Shown: positions 25,037 to 35,771 of the stretch, piece after piece
Numbering within the stretch: position 1 is the first letter of the stretch
Layout: each line of letters opens with the position of its first letter
From: Sporothrix humicola
Lineage: Eukaryota; Ascomycota; Sordariomycetes; Ophiostomatales; Ophiostomataceae
Direction of reading: 5' to 3'
Assembly: GCA_021396245.1 (NCBI GenBank)
Contig: WNYE01000018.1
Span: forward strand, 1-64,000
Length of the DNA: 64,000 nucleotides
Program-made: the position numbers and the translations under genes
Notes under the pieces: model-generated
What the model was told of the DNA's origin: nothing
What the model saw: only the letters and a program-made list of their open reading frames with translations
The model's database searches: none

Positions 25037-27712
25037 ATGGACGATGACAGGAGCAGCAGCAGCGTGATCGGGGGAGGAGGTGGAGGCGGCGGCAGCGGTA
25101 GTGGAACAGGACCAATACTTCCAGGAACCACACCGCGGGCCCTCCCCAAACGCAGCCGGGCCGCCCTCGCGTGCAACGCCTGCCGCAAGGTCAAGAGCAA
25201 GTGCGACGGCGCGCGGCCGAGCTGCACGCGCTGCAGCCGGCAGAACAGCGAGTGCGTGTACACGTTGAATGTGCACGACCGGCGGATGGACCGGCAGGAA
25301 GAGCGGCGGGCGCATCTGGCGCTCAAACACAAAGTGAGCGAGCTGGAGGCGAGGCTGGCCGCGAGGACTGGTGCCGGCTCCAAGACGGCAACAGCCGTCG
25401 CAGGCGGACCATTGGGCGGGACGCTGGCTGGCGGCACACCATCAGATACAGACGACGCATCTCCCGCGCAGGCGAGCAATGCAGGTTTGTCGGATGCTGG
25501 CAGCCGAGGCACGAATGCAGGCTCGGCGGTGGACGCGCTGGCGACGGGTGCGTTTGACCACCGCCCGGCGGCCGAGATCGGCTACTTTGGCCCGACGTCG
25601 AACCACGCCATGTTCCGAGCAGTGACGACGGCGATGGTCAACTCGGGGTACCGACTGACGGTATTACGGCACCACGAAGAAGACGATGGAAGTGGCAATG
25701 GTGGCGGACGAGGTCAAGGGCCAGCGCAAAACTACCGGAGCCAGACACAGACACAACAGCCCATTATTGCGCACAACAGCCACCAAACACGGCCCATACC
25801 GTTTACCGACACGTCGGCGATTGGCGGCGGCGGATCTTCATCGATAAATCCCGGAAGACGCGATGACAACCATCATTACCCGAGCCCGGCAATGGCACGG
25901 CAGTGGGTGACACTCTTCTTTGACACAGTCGGCGCGATGCTGCCGTACGTGAGCGAGACGTCTCTTCTCAAGGAAATTGACGCGGCGGCCAGCTCAGGAA
26001 GCATTGACAGATTTGCTCCGCGGTCTCGATCGACCGAGGGGTTGTTGAATATCGTCTTTGCGCATGCCCTGGTTGCGGCCGGCAAGGAGGATGTGGCTGA
26101 ACCATTCTACCACCGTGCCGTGGCTCTGCAGCTGCTGGAAGAACAGGCCGTTTCTACACCGACGATGCACACTGTTCAGAGCTTGTTGCTTCTCGGAAGC
26201 TTCCAGCAAAATTCACAACGGGCAATGGCCAGTCTGGCAACGCACTCTTTGGCTGTCAAAGCATCCTACCAGCTCGGCCTTCACTCGCCATCCACCTATG
26301 ACGGACTGAGCACCCCCGATAAAGAACTGCGGGCCAAACTGTGGTTCGCTGTGGTCAACCAGGACATGATCTTGGGAACGGCTCTGGGTCGACCCTGTCT
26401 CATCCCACCAGCCTACGTGCAGTACCGGATGCTCGACAGCGTGGCACCGCCACCAATGACGACGACTGTGGTACTATCTAGCGAAACCGAGAGCATGTAC
26501 TACTACCGACATCTGTCGGCTCTACATGCTATCATGGGTGTTGCTGTTGAGACAATCTACGGAGCAAACATCGGTACCACCTCTTCGCCATTTGGCGATG
26601 ACACAGACGCCGGCGGCAACATGGACGGTACACCACGAGCGCTCGTGGCCAAGACGATGGACTTGCTGTTTCGGCTGCAGACATGGCAGGCAGGTATCCG
26701 GCCCTTTGGCATCCTGGCCACGCCACAAGCGGAGCGGTTCAACGTGTGGACAGCGGCGACGTTCCAGGCCGAGCGGTACTCGATTGCACTCTCAGTGTAC
26801 TACTACAAGACGGTCATGCTGGTGTGCGCACCATTGGTGATGCGAGTCCTGGAGCTGGTCACTGACAGTGGTGTTGTTGGAGCCACAGCCAGTGGAGCCA
26901 TCGCTTCTTCTGCATCCCAACCAAACGCAAGAGGGACATCTGCAGGAGCTGGCACAGGCGAAGCTTCTAGCGATTCCCCAGCGTCCTTCAACGCCATGCT
27001 TCTCGAAATGGCCGCGCCCGTCCTCAAGAAGGAACTGCACGCCATTGGCGAGTACCAGCGCATTGCCCATGGTCTCTTGAGGCACCAGCCCAGCTTCTTC
27101 AAATCAAACGCCATCTGGTGGGTGTGCAACTTCAACTCGCTTACAATGTCGCTGCACCTGTTTGCCCAGTGGCTCGTGTGCATCCTCTCCGAGTCCATGG
27201 CCACTGCTTTGGGTCATACGATTGCTGGGGTCGAAGCCTTGCTGCTAGAAGCCATTGAAATTCTCAAAGGCATCGGCGGCACGAGCATGATGAGCGTCAA
27301 GGCGTACCACTCGTTGAGGCGGTACATGCGGCTGGCAAAGGCCATTTCGCCGAGCGGACAAGCAGCAGCGCAGGGCTCGGGGTCAGGCTCAGGGTCAGCA
27401 CCGACCATCAACTTTGACGAGCTGTTAAGCCAGGCGGCGGGTCACCCTCAACAGGCACAGACACAAATGGGCCACATGCCCACACAGGCCCCCCCTCAAC
27501 ACAGTTCCAATCCCTTTGACCCGAGCCAACCACACACGGACCCTGCGAGTCTGTTTGCGAGCGGGGCGTTCCTCTGGGACGGGTTCCCCGACGCGGGCAT
27601 GAACTATGTGGGCGACTTGTTTTACCAGCAGCTGGAGGGCGACTTCCTGGGCGACAGCACAATTGGTGGGCTGGCCGGTGGTTTTGACATGAGTCTGGAC
27701 CGGGTGCCGTAG
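25037..27712 (+). CDS. Zn2Cys6 transcription factor
   Basis: A single-exon gene of 891 residues. A glycine-rich N-terminus precedes the zinc cluster at about residues 46-73 (Cx2Cx6Cx6Cx2Cx6C, basic segment RKVKSKC) and a short coiled linker (KHKVSELEARL). The fungal_trans region runs from about residue 280 to 560 and includes AKLWFAVVNQDMILGTALGRP. The overall arrangement resembles XlnR/Xlr1-like regulators, but I cannot claim orthology. It is the third regulator within 17 kb. Placed beyond the sugar transporter and upstream of the aromatic-type monooxygenase, it could control either block. Confidence 0.87.
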   Translation: MDDDRSSSSVIGGGGGGGGSGSGTGPILPGTTPRALPKRSRAALACNACRKVKSKCDGARPSCTRCSRQNSECVYTLNVHDRRMDRQEERRAHLALKHKVSELEARLAARTGAGSKTATAVAGGPLGGTLAGGTPSDTDDASPAQASNAGLSDAGSRGTNAGSAVDALATGAFDHRPAAEIGYFGPTSNHAMFRAVTTAMVNSGYRLTVLRHHEEDDGSGNGGGRGQGPAQNYRSQTQTQQPIIAHNSHQTRPIPFTDTSAIGGGGSSSINPGRRDDNHHYPSPAMARQWVTLFFDTVGAMLPYVSETSLLKEIDAAASSGSIDRFAPRSRSTEGLLNIVFAHALVAAGKEDVAEPFYHRAVALQLLEEQAVSTPTMHTVQSLLLLGSFQQNSQRAMASLATHSLAVKASYQLGLHSPSTYDGLSTPDKELRAKLWFAVVNQDMILGTALGRPCLIPPAYVQYRMLDSVAPPPMTTTVVLSSETESMYYYRHLSALHAIMGVAVETIYGANIGTTSSPFGDDTDAGGNMDGTPRALVAKTMDLLFRLQTWQAGIRPFGILATPQAERFNVWTAATFQAERYSIALSVYYYKTVMLVCAPLVMRVLELVTDSGVVGATASGAIASSASQPNARGTSAGAGTGEASSDSPASFNAMLLEMAAPVLKKELHAIGEYQRIAHGLLRHQPSFFKSNAIWWVCNFNSLTMSLHLFAQWLVCILSESMATALGHTIAGVEALLLEAIEILKGIGGTSMMSVKAYHSLRRYMRLAKAISPSGQAAAQGSGSGSGSAPTINFDELLSQAAGHPQQAQTQMGHMPTQAPPQHSSNPFDPSQPHTDPASLFASGAFLWDGFPDAGMNYVGDLFYQQLEGDFLGDSTIGGLAGGFDMSLDRVP

Positions 27713-28002
27713 AGGTCTACGCGAGAGAGTTCAAATTTTGATTTAATCTTGATTAACTATTTTGGCTACTGTTTTGGATTTCTTTTTGGCATACTTCTTG
27801 TTTCCCATTTTGAATGTTTACATTTTGTTTATGATATCCATTGTTTTGGTTTTTCGTGGTTTGGTCTTTGGTTTATGGTATTGGCTAATAAATACAAAAT
27901 TTATGAAAATATGAACAAATTAAGTACAGGCTGATGACTAACAAATGAAAGAGGCAGGAAAACAAGATACAGAGAGAATGTACGCCTTCGAGCTCGCCCT
28001 GT

Positions 28003-29391
28003 CTACAAAATTTCATACAAGCCGTCGAACAGATCGCCCGCCAGTTTCATGCAGTCGTGCGAGTAGATCATCTTTTGCACCTCGGGCGAGGCCCACTTGT
28101 CGGGGACGTTGGCGCCAGACGCCTTGGAGGCGGCAAACATGCGGTCGCGCTCCTCCTTGGCCTTGCTGTCGCCCAGGTGCAGGGTGCGACCCGAGAAAGC
28201 GGCCAAATCCACAAGCGTGGTGGTGCGCTTCTTGCGGATAAACTCATAGATTTGCAGGCAGCGGTGCAGGGTGGCGGGCTGCGTGTCGGGGGCGCGGCTC
28301 AGCACCTCGGCGACGACGGCGGCGTCCTCGATGGCCATGGCGGCGCCCTGGTTTAGGTGAGGCAGGGTCGGGTGGCATGCGTCACCCACCAAGGCGACGG
28401 TGCCGTTGACCCACGTCGGCAGGGCCTTGTGCATGCGCAGCTTCCACTCGCAGACCTCGCCCTCGGGCACGAGGTCCATGAGGCGCTGGACGAGCGGGCA
28501 GAAGTCGGAAAAGACGCTGATCATGTCGGCCTTACTGCCGGTGGTCGTGTAGGTGGCGGAGGGCGCGGCGGCAAAGTGCTCGTCGGGCTGGGTGGAGGAC
28601 ATGTTGTAGATGGTCTTGTTTTCGACCGGATACGCAATCCAGTGGCGGCGGGCGCCGATCCAGCGGGTGACCTGGTTGCTGTCGATGAGGGCGAGCATTT
28701 CCGGGTCGTGCTCCATCTTGGCGCGGGGGATCATGATGCGGTAGGCGGCCTGGCCGGTGTCTTCGACGCTGGCCTCATGGCCCAGAGCGGCCATGATTTG
28801 CGTGCGCGTCTTGGACTTGACGCCGTCGGCGCCGAGGAACACGTCGGCGGTGCAGGTCACCTTTTCTCCCTCACCCTCGCCCTCGGCCGCCCGCTTCGTC
28901 ATGGTGAACGTCACCGGCTCGTACGAGACAATCTCTTCAAAGGTGTGACCAAAGTGGAACTGGATGGCCTTCTCCTTGAGACAGCCGTCGTAGATGCTGC
29001 CGGCGAGCGAGGCGCGGTGGCCCGTGCAGTGCGGGTAGCCGTACATCTTGCGGATGTTGGGCATGTGCACATGCGTCAGCTCCTCGTCGGTCGCGCCGTT
29101 GCGGATGCTCGTCTCGCGGACCTCCGTGGCGGTCTTTTCAATGTCGTCCCAGCAGCCCAGGCGCGACAGGATGCGCACGAGGTTGGGGGCCAGCTGGATG
29201 CCGGCGCCGACGAAGCCGAGGCCGGAGGCATTCTCGTAGACGTGGATGTCGGTGAAGCCCTTTTTGGCGAGCGCGAGGGCCGATGCCAGACCGCCCATGC
29301 CGGCGCCGACAATGGCGATGCGCAGGTCTTGCGGGCGGGGCGAGGGCGAGGATGATGCGGCAGCATCAGCTGGAGGAGGTTGAACGGCCAT
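28003..29391 (-). CDS. FAD-dependent monooxygenase, salicylate-hydroxylase-like
   Basis: A single exon; 462 residues from the ATG at 29391, the usual length for the family. Class A flavin hydroxylase motifs are all present: IAIVGAGMGGLASALALAKKG near residue 20, the DG motif FLGADGVKSKTR in the middle, and VALVGDACHPTLPHLNQG (GD motif) near residue 325. It would hydroxylate an aromatic ring, possibly decarboxylating, using NAD(P)H and O2; salicylate or a hydroxybenzoate is a typical substrate, but specificity is not readable. The frame stays open upstream. An ATG at 29586 would add a basic, amphipathic 65-residue extension that could be a mitochondrial targeting sequence. The FAH-family gene 2.4 kb away would suit a ring-cleavage pathway. 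Confidence 0.88.
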   Translation of the reverse strand: MAVQPPPADAAASSSPSPRPQDLRIAIVGAGMGGLASALALAKKGFTDIHVYENASGLGFVGAGIQLAPNLVRILSRLGCWDDIEKTATEVRETSIRNGATDEELTHVHMPNIRKMYGYPHCTGHRASLAGSIYDGCLKEKAIQFHFGHTFEEIVSYEPVTFTMTKRAAEGEGEGEKVTCTADVFLGADGVKSKTRTQIMAALGHEASVEDTGQAAYRIMIPRAKMEHDPEMLALIDSNQVTRWIGARRHWIAYPVENKTIYNMSSTQPDEHFAAAPSATYTTTGSKADMISVFSDFCPLVQRLMDLVPEGEVCEWKLRMHKALPTWVNGTVALVGDACHPTLPHLNQGAAMAIEDAAVVAEVLSRAPDTQPATLHRCLQIYEFIRKKRTTTLVDLAAFSGRTLHLGDSKAKEERDRMFAASKASGANVPDKWASPEVQKMIYSHDCMKLAGDLFDGLYEIL

Positions 29392-31191
29392 TTTGGAGTC
29401 TGGCTGCTGTGATTGTGCAGGTTCCGGCTGTGCTGGCTCTTTTTGATCTGCTATTTGTGTAACTCTCGCTTTTGTTGTTCCCTGACTCGAATTCGATTCC
29501 GTCTTTTGAATGCTGCTCGTTTGACGAAACACGGACTTTAGTCTCTTCCACAGCTCGCGACGAAGATTGCGAATGTAGGTGGACATGGAGAATGCGGAGG
29601 AACGAAAGTTTGGGAGACCGGTTTTGTATTGATTTATTTTGAGGAGAAATATTGGAGATCGGGGCCCGGTGGCGTTTGTCGATGGATAGACTACCGGAAG
29701 AAATATCACACGAAGGACGTCGAAAAGGAAGCCAGAGGGAAGCCAAAAGGGAGCCAGGAAGGACGCCAAAAACAAGTCGGAATGTGGAAACTGTAAGTCG
29801 ACAAAGTATGGAGTACAAAAATATCTACAGCTTGGACAAGAGGAAGTACCGATCAAATAGCTCTTTAGCTTCAAGCTCTCCCAAACCACCGGCCAGTCTT
29901 CATATTATTCGTCGCCCAAGACGTATTTCTAGAGATACGGGGAACTACAGGGAGGTTACTGGCTTTCCCTTCCGCATTGCGGCTGCGTGTTCGTCTTGTT
30001 GGAGAGGGAAGGAAGAAGATACATGGAGAGAAAGCAGACAAGGCGGCCCTGGCCAAGCCGGTCCAGGCCCGCAGCAGTCCGGCAGCTCTCATGGCAGTTG
30101 ATTGTTAGTGACGTTGTCCTCACTTGTAGCTCAGTGTCTTTATTTTTCCAGCTTTTTCCCTGGTCACTCTACACCCTCCTTGTCCTCTATCTATTTTCAC
30201 TCCACAACGTTTCTCCGCACCCTCCTTTCCTCCACAGACGACAGACGATCAGGCGAACCAAATCAACGAGAAAAGCAATCTTGCTGCAAGTTGCAACGAG
30301 ACAAACGACATGAATTACGTCCTCCCGCAATCTTTGTGTGGATCGCTGATCCGCCATGGTGGCACTAACACCGGGAGGGTGGGGCCTTTTCGAGGTAAAA
30401 GACAGGTGCTACCCGCCAATCGGAAAGCAGATGGCCGTTCAATTACAGGGAGGCGTCAGGGAGCCGCCAGGGAACTGTCAGTGGACCACGGCCAGCCAAT
30501 GGCCTGAACGACAGCCGGCACAGATACCGAGGCGTGGGGTTGAAGGAGAGCAAAAGAAATGGTAGTGACAGAATGACAGGAAGAACATGACCTCAGGTGA
30601 CGATGGACAGAAGGCAAAACAATAAATTATTTCAAGAATAATAAAATAAACTTACCCGGTAAGGAGGTTAGACGGGCGGCAGACTGCCGGCATGCACACC
30701 ATACGTCGTAGTCTCGAACAGCCTCTCAGCCTTTCCAAAGTCCCTTTGAATGCCTGCAGGTCAGGGTCATGTTTCTTCCCCTAGTGCCATTTTATCTTTT
30801 CTCTTGCAGTTGGAGAAACGGACCCTCTGCCGTTTTGGCTGTCTGCGAGGTCCAGCCCAATTGGGAGCTCCATGGAAAAAGAGAAGGATTCTCAGAAGCT
30901 ATGACGTTTTTTCTTTTCACGTTTTTCTTTTCGCGGCTTAACGTCTCCTCGCGGTATCGGAACTATGGGCCACGAACTCGCCAAGGGCTGTTCGGATATC
31001 CCAATAATGGGGAACTAACGGCAGCATTGGAGCAAATTGGGTTAAAATAAAATAAAATAATTCAACTAGATAATACAAGTCAGCAACAATTAACTAACAA
31101 TCAACTTCACTACGAACTATCTCAAACAACTACACGATATTCTTCAAACAACATCCTACCTCATCACATCAACACCCCCTCGCCTGACAAC
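29392..31191. other. Intergenic region between monooxygenase and 119-aa gene
   Basis: 1.8 kb with no supportable gene, divergent in layout. The first 200 bp may encode an N-terminal extension of the monooxygenase if its ATG at 29586 is used. Words seen are GTTAGTG (30104-30110) and CACTAAC (30363-30369). A CCAAT box lies near 30417. No repeats. Confidence 0.5.
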
Positions 31192-31625
31192 ATGTCCACC
31201 TCCCCCTCTGGCCAGCCGTACCGTCTGCTGACGGTCAACAATGCGCCCGCGCGGGCCAAGCTGCTGATCGGCCGCGTGACGACCAACCTGGCCGAGCAGT
31301 ACCAGATCGAGCACGTCGGCAACTGTCTCTCGAAAGACGAGGTCAAGGACAAGGTGACCGAGCTGAACCCGGATATTATTGTAGGTGTCTTTCTCTTTTC
31401 TTTCTTACGACTTCGTCGTGTGCTCGTCGCTAACGCTCCTCGCACCTCCTCCAGTGCTGCGCATCCATGTGGACGCCCGAAGAGAGCGCCGAGATGCACG
31501 CGATCGCCCGCTCTGTCAAGCCCGACATCAAGGTGCACGCGATCCCCCAGGGCCTGCAAGTCCGTGAAGGCCCCGACGCCATCGTGGCCCATCTGTCGGA
31601 AGCCCTGCCCAAGCTGCTGGCATAA
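31192..31625 (+). CDS. 119-aa conserved-looking protein of unknown function
   Basis: Two exons, 31192-31380 and 31455-31625. The 74-nt intron has a GTAGGT donor, CTAAC branch point and CCAG acceptor, and splicing joins PDII to CCASMW in frame. The product looks like a single compact alpha/beta domain: a beta strand YRLLTVNNAP, a helix AKLLIGRVTTNLAEQY, a second strand, and a helix rich in Glu/Ala near the end. It has no signal peptide or membrane segment. I do not recognise a named family; the layout vaguely recalls receiver-like or Rossmann-like small folds. It is convergent with the FAH-family gene (136 bp between stops), suggesting a shared pathway (inference). Confidence 0.72.
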
Positions 31626-31761
31626 CTGTGCAACGTTACAAAATAGAATAGATTTCTTTGCACTTTATAGAGTACATGAATAGATGATCTGATGAGAGTA
31701 AGAAATGAGCGTAATATCTATATTGTCTATTATTTGTGTCTGTCTACCTGCTACGCACCCC

Positions 31762-32686
31762 CTACTGCTCATTGACAAACGTATTCGACAGCGTGCCAAT
31801 GTGCGGCAGAATCTCCACGGAAAACTCATCGCCGGCCTGCAGCGTCTCCTTTGGCGAGCGGCCCATGCCGACACCCGCCGGCGTGCCCGTGATAATGACG
31901 GTGCCCGGCTTGAGCGTCGTGCTCTGCGACAAGAAGCTGACAATCTTGGGCACGGCGAAGATCAGGTCGTCGACGCCGCCGTCCTGCAGGACGACGCCGT
32001 TCTTAAGGCCGCGGACGTGCAGCACGCTGGCGTCGGGAATGAGGTCCTTCGAGACGATCGTCGGCCCGATCGGACAAGCCCCGTCAAAGCCCTTGGAGAA
32101 ACACCACTGCGACTGCGACAGCTGGCTCGTCCGGCTCGAGACGTCATTGCAGGCCGTGTAGCCGAGGACGTAGTCGAGCGCTTCTTCTTCCGAGACATTC
32201 TTGGCCGTCTTGCCAATGACGACGGCCAGCTCCGACTCGTAGTCGCCGCAGTTGTCGAGCTGCGTCAGTTTGGGCAGAACCACCTCGCCGGGGCCACCCA
32301 ACGACGTATCCGGCTTCAGAAAGACAGTGGGCATTTCGGGCAGCGCCATGCCGACCTCCACGGCGTGCTTCTTGTAGTTCAAGCCGATGCACCGGATCGT
32401 GCCGACTTCGTGCTGCGCGAGCGGCGACAGCAGCCGGCCCACCGTCTCGACCGCGCCAGTGGGCTTGCCCGGCGTCAAAACAGACACACCGCCAAAGACA
32501 TTGACTTGCACGGGCTGGCCCTGGCGGACGGCGACACCGACATCGAGGGCGGCGTCGGTGGGCTCGCCGATCAAAGTGAGCGCAGGGTTGCCCTTGGGCA
32601 CGAAGCGGACGAGGCCTGAAATGTTAGGAGGGGTAATCAAAATTGGAGAGGTGACGAGACGTACGCTTGAACAGAGCGGCCGACAT
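31762..32686 (-). CDS. Fumarylacetoacetate hydrolase family protein
   Basis: Two exons on the minus strand: 32686-32665 (22 nt) and 32615-31762, total 291 residues. The 49-nt intron has a GTACGT donor, CTAAC branch and TTTCAG acceptor; splicing gives the start MSAALFKRLVRFVPKG. Family signatures of the FAH C-terminal catalytic domain are clear: CIGLNYKKHA, the metal-binding DYESELAVVIGK, GYTACNDVSSR, SKGFDGACPIGP, and GTPAGVG before the end. Members hydrolyse or decarboxylate acylpyruvates such as fumarylpyruvate, usually with Mg2+ or Mn2+. Together with the nearby aromatic hydroxylase this suggests the last step of a gentisate- or homogentisate-like route, but no ring-cleaving dioxygenase is in the window. 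Confidence 0.9.
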
Positions 32687-33504
32687 TGTGGTTGATGTCG
32701 TGTAAGTGATTGAAGGATTCCGTGAAAGATGTGTCGTAATGTGGTACAAAGTCAACAAACGGCAGCCAATGTGTGTTTTGTTACGTCGTATGCGTGTCAG
32801 CATTGATCAGTAATGATGCGGTCGTGCAGTCGGTCTCAATTACAACGCTACGCCGGCCATAGTTTCGATTGTCGCTAACTACAGTGACCAGAGCTGCCTC
32901 CGCATTTCGGAGTTGTCTTCGTGGGGTTTTGGAGAAGCTTGGTCCCTGTCCCTCCTTTTTTGTTCATCAGTTTTACTTTTACTTTTTTTTTTTCTGCTCT
33001 TCGTCATTTTCTTTACAAGCCATGGACTCCAGCGGGTCTAAGTCGGAACTTCCGCATTTGTTCGCGCTACGCCTACACTCCCACTGACTTTAGGCCGCTC
33101 ACACCAATGGGATCCGGATCTGCCGCACCGGGCTTACACCAAATCGAGCACAAGTGGATTTGTGGGTTTGGTGGGCATCGACTGTGCTCCACGGAAAGAC
33201 GCCCGGCTGCACTCAATCCCCCGGGATAGCTGATAACGAGGGGAAAAGAAAAGAAGAGAAGATTAATAAAAAAAATAACCAGAAAATAAACAAGAATGAC
33301 CCAAGGCATCGACTCATGCTCGTCTGATGCAGGAACAGACAATGCCGAAGGACAAGAGCTCTTTTCCTAACCCGGACGGCGTTTTCTCACCGCCCAAGGG
33401 CAAGAGCTAAAGATGGATCTATCGAAACGGGCATCCGTTTGAAAACGGACATATCTATTAGTTGGTATTATGAATCTATTTTTGTATTGTGTATTGTGTT
33501 CTAC
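32687..33504. other. Intergenic region upstream of the FAH-family gene
   Basis: 818 bp without a gene. A CGCTAAC word lies at 32873-32879; a T-rich patch at about 32965-32990; otherwise nothing distinct. The right end is the 3' flank of the P450-like gene. Confidence 0.55.
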
Positions 33505-34825
33505 CTATTCAATCAGCTCAACTATCCATTCCTCCATGTCGTTGCGTCCAGTTGGCAGTTCTGTGTTGTTATTGTCAAGACCCACGTCATTGAACACAAC
33601 GGATGCCTTGTCAGACCCAAGCCTCTTCTGCAGAACTGCCACGAGCAGTAATATCATCCTCTCGCCAAACCCGTTGTAAGCTGGACACAAGTGCGGTCCC
33701 AGCCCAAAGGGCATGTAGGCTTGTTTTTGACGAGGAGTCAGGTCGTCGAAGCGATCTGGCCGAAATTGCAGAGCATCCGGGCCCCAAATAGCTTGGTCGC
33801 GGTGAAGACCAGATAAATCGGCAGACACCACGGCGTCATCATTCTCTGACAGACTGCAGGCACGATAGATGCTCTTGGACGATGGGAACAGGCGAAGTCC
33901 TTCCTGCCTGGTGTTAGTGACGACGATGTGCAATATGTGGTCGTACATTTCTCACCTTTGCAATCTTGGGCACCTCTTTCTCCTGCCCATTTCCAGAGCC
34001 AATGACACCATGGACAGCGGCTGTTGAAACACTTGTTGAAGGCAGCTTCCCCCCAGCTCCTTGCTTGCCTCGATGGCATATTGTGACAAATGTCAAGAGC
34101 ACGACTCTCCACAAGGCTTCGTATGCAGGCAGTACGAGCTCCAGGGCATCCTGTGTTGTCACAGATGGAGACAGCCCTTGCCCTTGGTGGTGCTGCTGCA
34201 GTAATCGAGTGAGAGCACCATGAAGAGCAGCAGACGTCTGTATCTTTGTTCCTGCCGCGGCCTTCTTCGACAGCATCCACTGCTTGTTGATTTCCGTGCA
34301 GACAGTTCCAATGTCCTCTTCATTGTACTCGACCAGACCACTCGGTCTCCCGAAAAGCACGTGCAGCACCACCCGGAGACACAAACTGCGTACCAGGGGG
34401 CCAAGTAAGAGTGTAGATCCTTGAGATCCTTGACCTTTGAGGCGACTGTCAAGCATGTCCCCCGCACTGCGGTACAGCTCCTGCCAGTGTGATGGTGTGG
34501 CCATCTTGCGCAAATGCGTCGTGGCCCTTTTCAAAAACAACTTGTGGTGCACGCAGTCGGCCGTCGTCAGAGAGTTTTCAATGCCCAAAGCGTCGGCCAG
34601 ATGTCTGTTCGCCCGGGCCCGGAGGGCAAGACGAGTGCCGAGGTCGAGATTGCCATCAATTTCACCTCGTCTTGCAAACGAAAAGTCCACGATGCTTCTG
34701 CACTGGCGGATGCGGTCGTGGACGTCCTGCTCTCGTGGCTGTTGAGGCTCTTGAGGCCCGTGGATCCTTGTCCATAGGGCGGCCAGGAGGCCTGTGAACC
34801 TCGCGTATATCCAGCTAAAAGGCAT
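33505..34825 (-). CDS. Short cytochrome P450-like protein
   Basis: Two exons on the minus strand: 34825-33956 and 33903-33505, total 422 residues. The 52-nt intron has a GTGAGA donor and a GGCAG acceptor, chosen because it restores frame and the K-helix motif EGLR (Glu291, Arg294). FRPDRF (PERF-like) and the heme loop PFGLGPHLCPAY with Cys363 follow. The loop fits the general P450 pattern, although the usual Gly after Cys-x is Ala. The protein is about 80 residues shorter than typical fungal P450s, has no clear N-terminal membrane anchor, and the I-helix lacks the oxygen-activating AGxET motif; PAYEALWRVVL occupies that place. It may be a divergent or non-monooxygenase P450. A TATA box lies 86 bp upstream. 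Confidence 0.78.
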
Positions 34826-35771
34826 GTTGGTGGCCGTTGTTGATCTGACGTAGCCAATACGGTCTGTCGTTCTTGTTGCTCAGCAAAAGGCAGTTTCGAA
34901 GCAAGTGGTCTTTATATATATCTTGATTATTTACATCGTGTACATCTTGACAACACATTCACTTGACTTCGTGGACTCAACGGCTGTGATCGTATTCACT
35001 GCAAATGACAAGGAGGTCTTGCAAACGCCATTGTTTGTAAACACAATCCATAATATGATTCACTAGCCTGGTGTATACAATGATATTAAGTCAACAGGCA
35101 TATTTGTTTGTCACTGTGAGAAGTTACCCGCCATGCTCGATAGTCCAAGTTATATTCGATCCATCGCTTTCATCTACCCGAGACGTCTTTGGGCAAAACC
35201 CGTGAAGACAAACAGCAATGTTGACGCAACATTAGACAATAAACACGTATCGTGAGTTCAAAATCATGAGGATCAAGAGAGCATCACCATAAATCAACAT
35301 CAGAATCAAAAACAAGTACAGCACAATGTACAATACAATGTCATCAAAACGGTGACTGCGTGTGTTTTATTCCGGGAAAACGGTCCACCCTAGCGTCCCG
35401 AAAACGCCAGTGGAAACGTGCGTCCAACGTGGGGAAAGTGTGCCGATTGTGTGAGAAATGGGACGAGGCCCACGCTAAAGACGGCAGAATTGGGGTGAGT
35501 TCGGAATTCCCGTGTCTTCACAGTGCCACTATTTTCTACCGTCTACATTCTGCCACCATTCTGCCGTCACCATTCTGGCGAGCATTATATTATTTGGAGG
35601 GGTCCTCACGACCCCAACTGGAGAAGAAACAACAAAAAGCAAGCACGGAAAACCCGACTTGACGACTACAATCTTATCGACTCCGTACCCCGGACTCCAA
35701 CTCCGTATTCACTCCTCCAACCTCCGTTCTCCGTTTTCTTTTTCTGTCCACTCTCTCCCGTCTCACTCAGC
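34826..35771. promoter_or_regulatory. Divergent promoter: P450-like / DUF3500
   Basis: 946 bp between start codons. It holds the P450 TATA box and an imperfect 14-bp-spaced repeat of CACCATTCTG (about 35553-35577). The open frame upstream of 35772 is a leader extension, judged by its poor third-position bias. No other gene. Confidence 0.55.
34911..34920 (-). promoter_or_regulatory. TATA box of the P450-like gene
   Basis: TATATATAAA on the minus strand, 86 bp upstream of the ATG at 34825. Confidence 0.5.

Noticed and set aside
29587..29889. Further N-terminal extension of the aromatic monooxygenase
   Set aside because: The beginning is not coding-like in composition and goes well beyond family length.
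35523..35771. Upstream extension of the DUF3500 gene
   Set aside because: Poor third-position bias; the family start fits the ATG at 35772.
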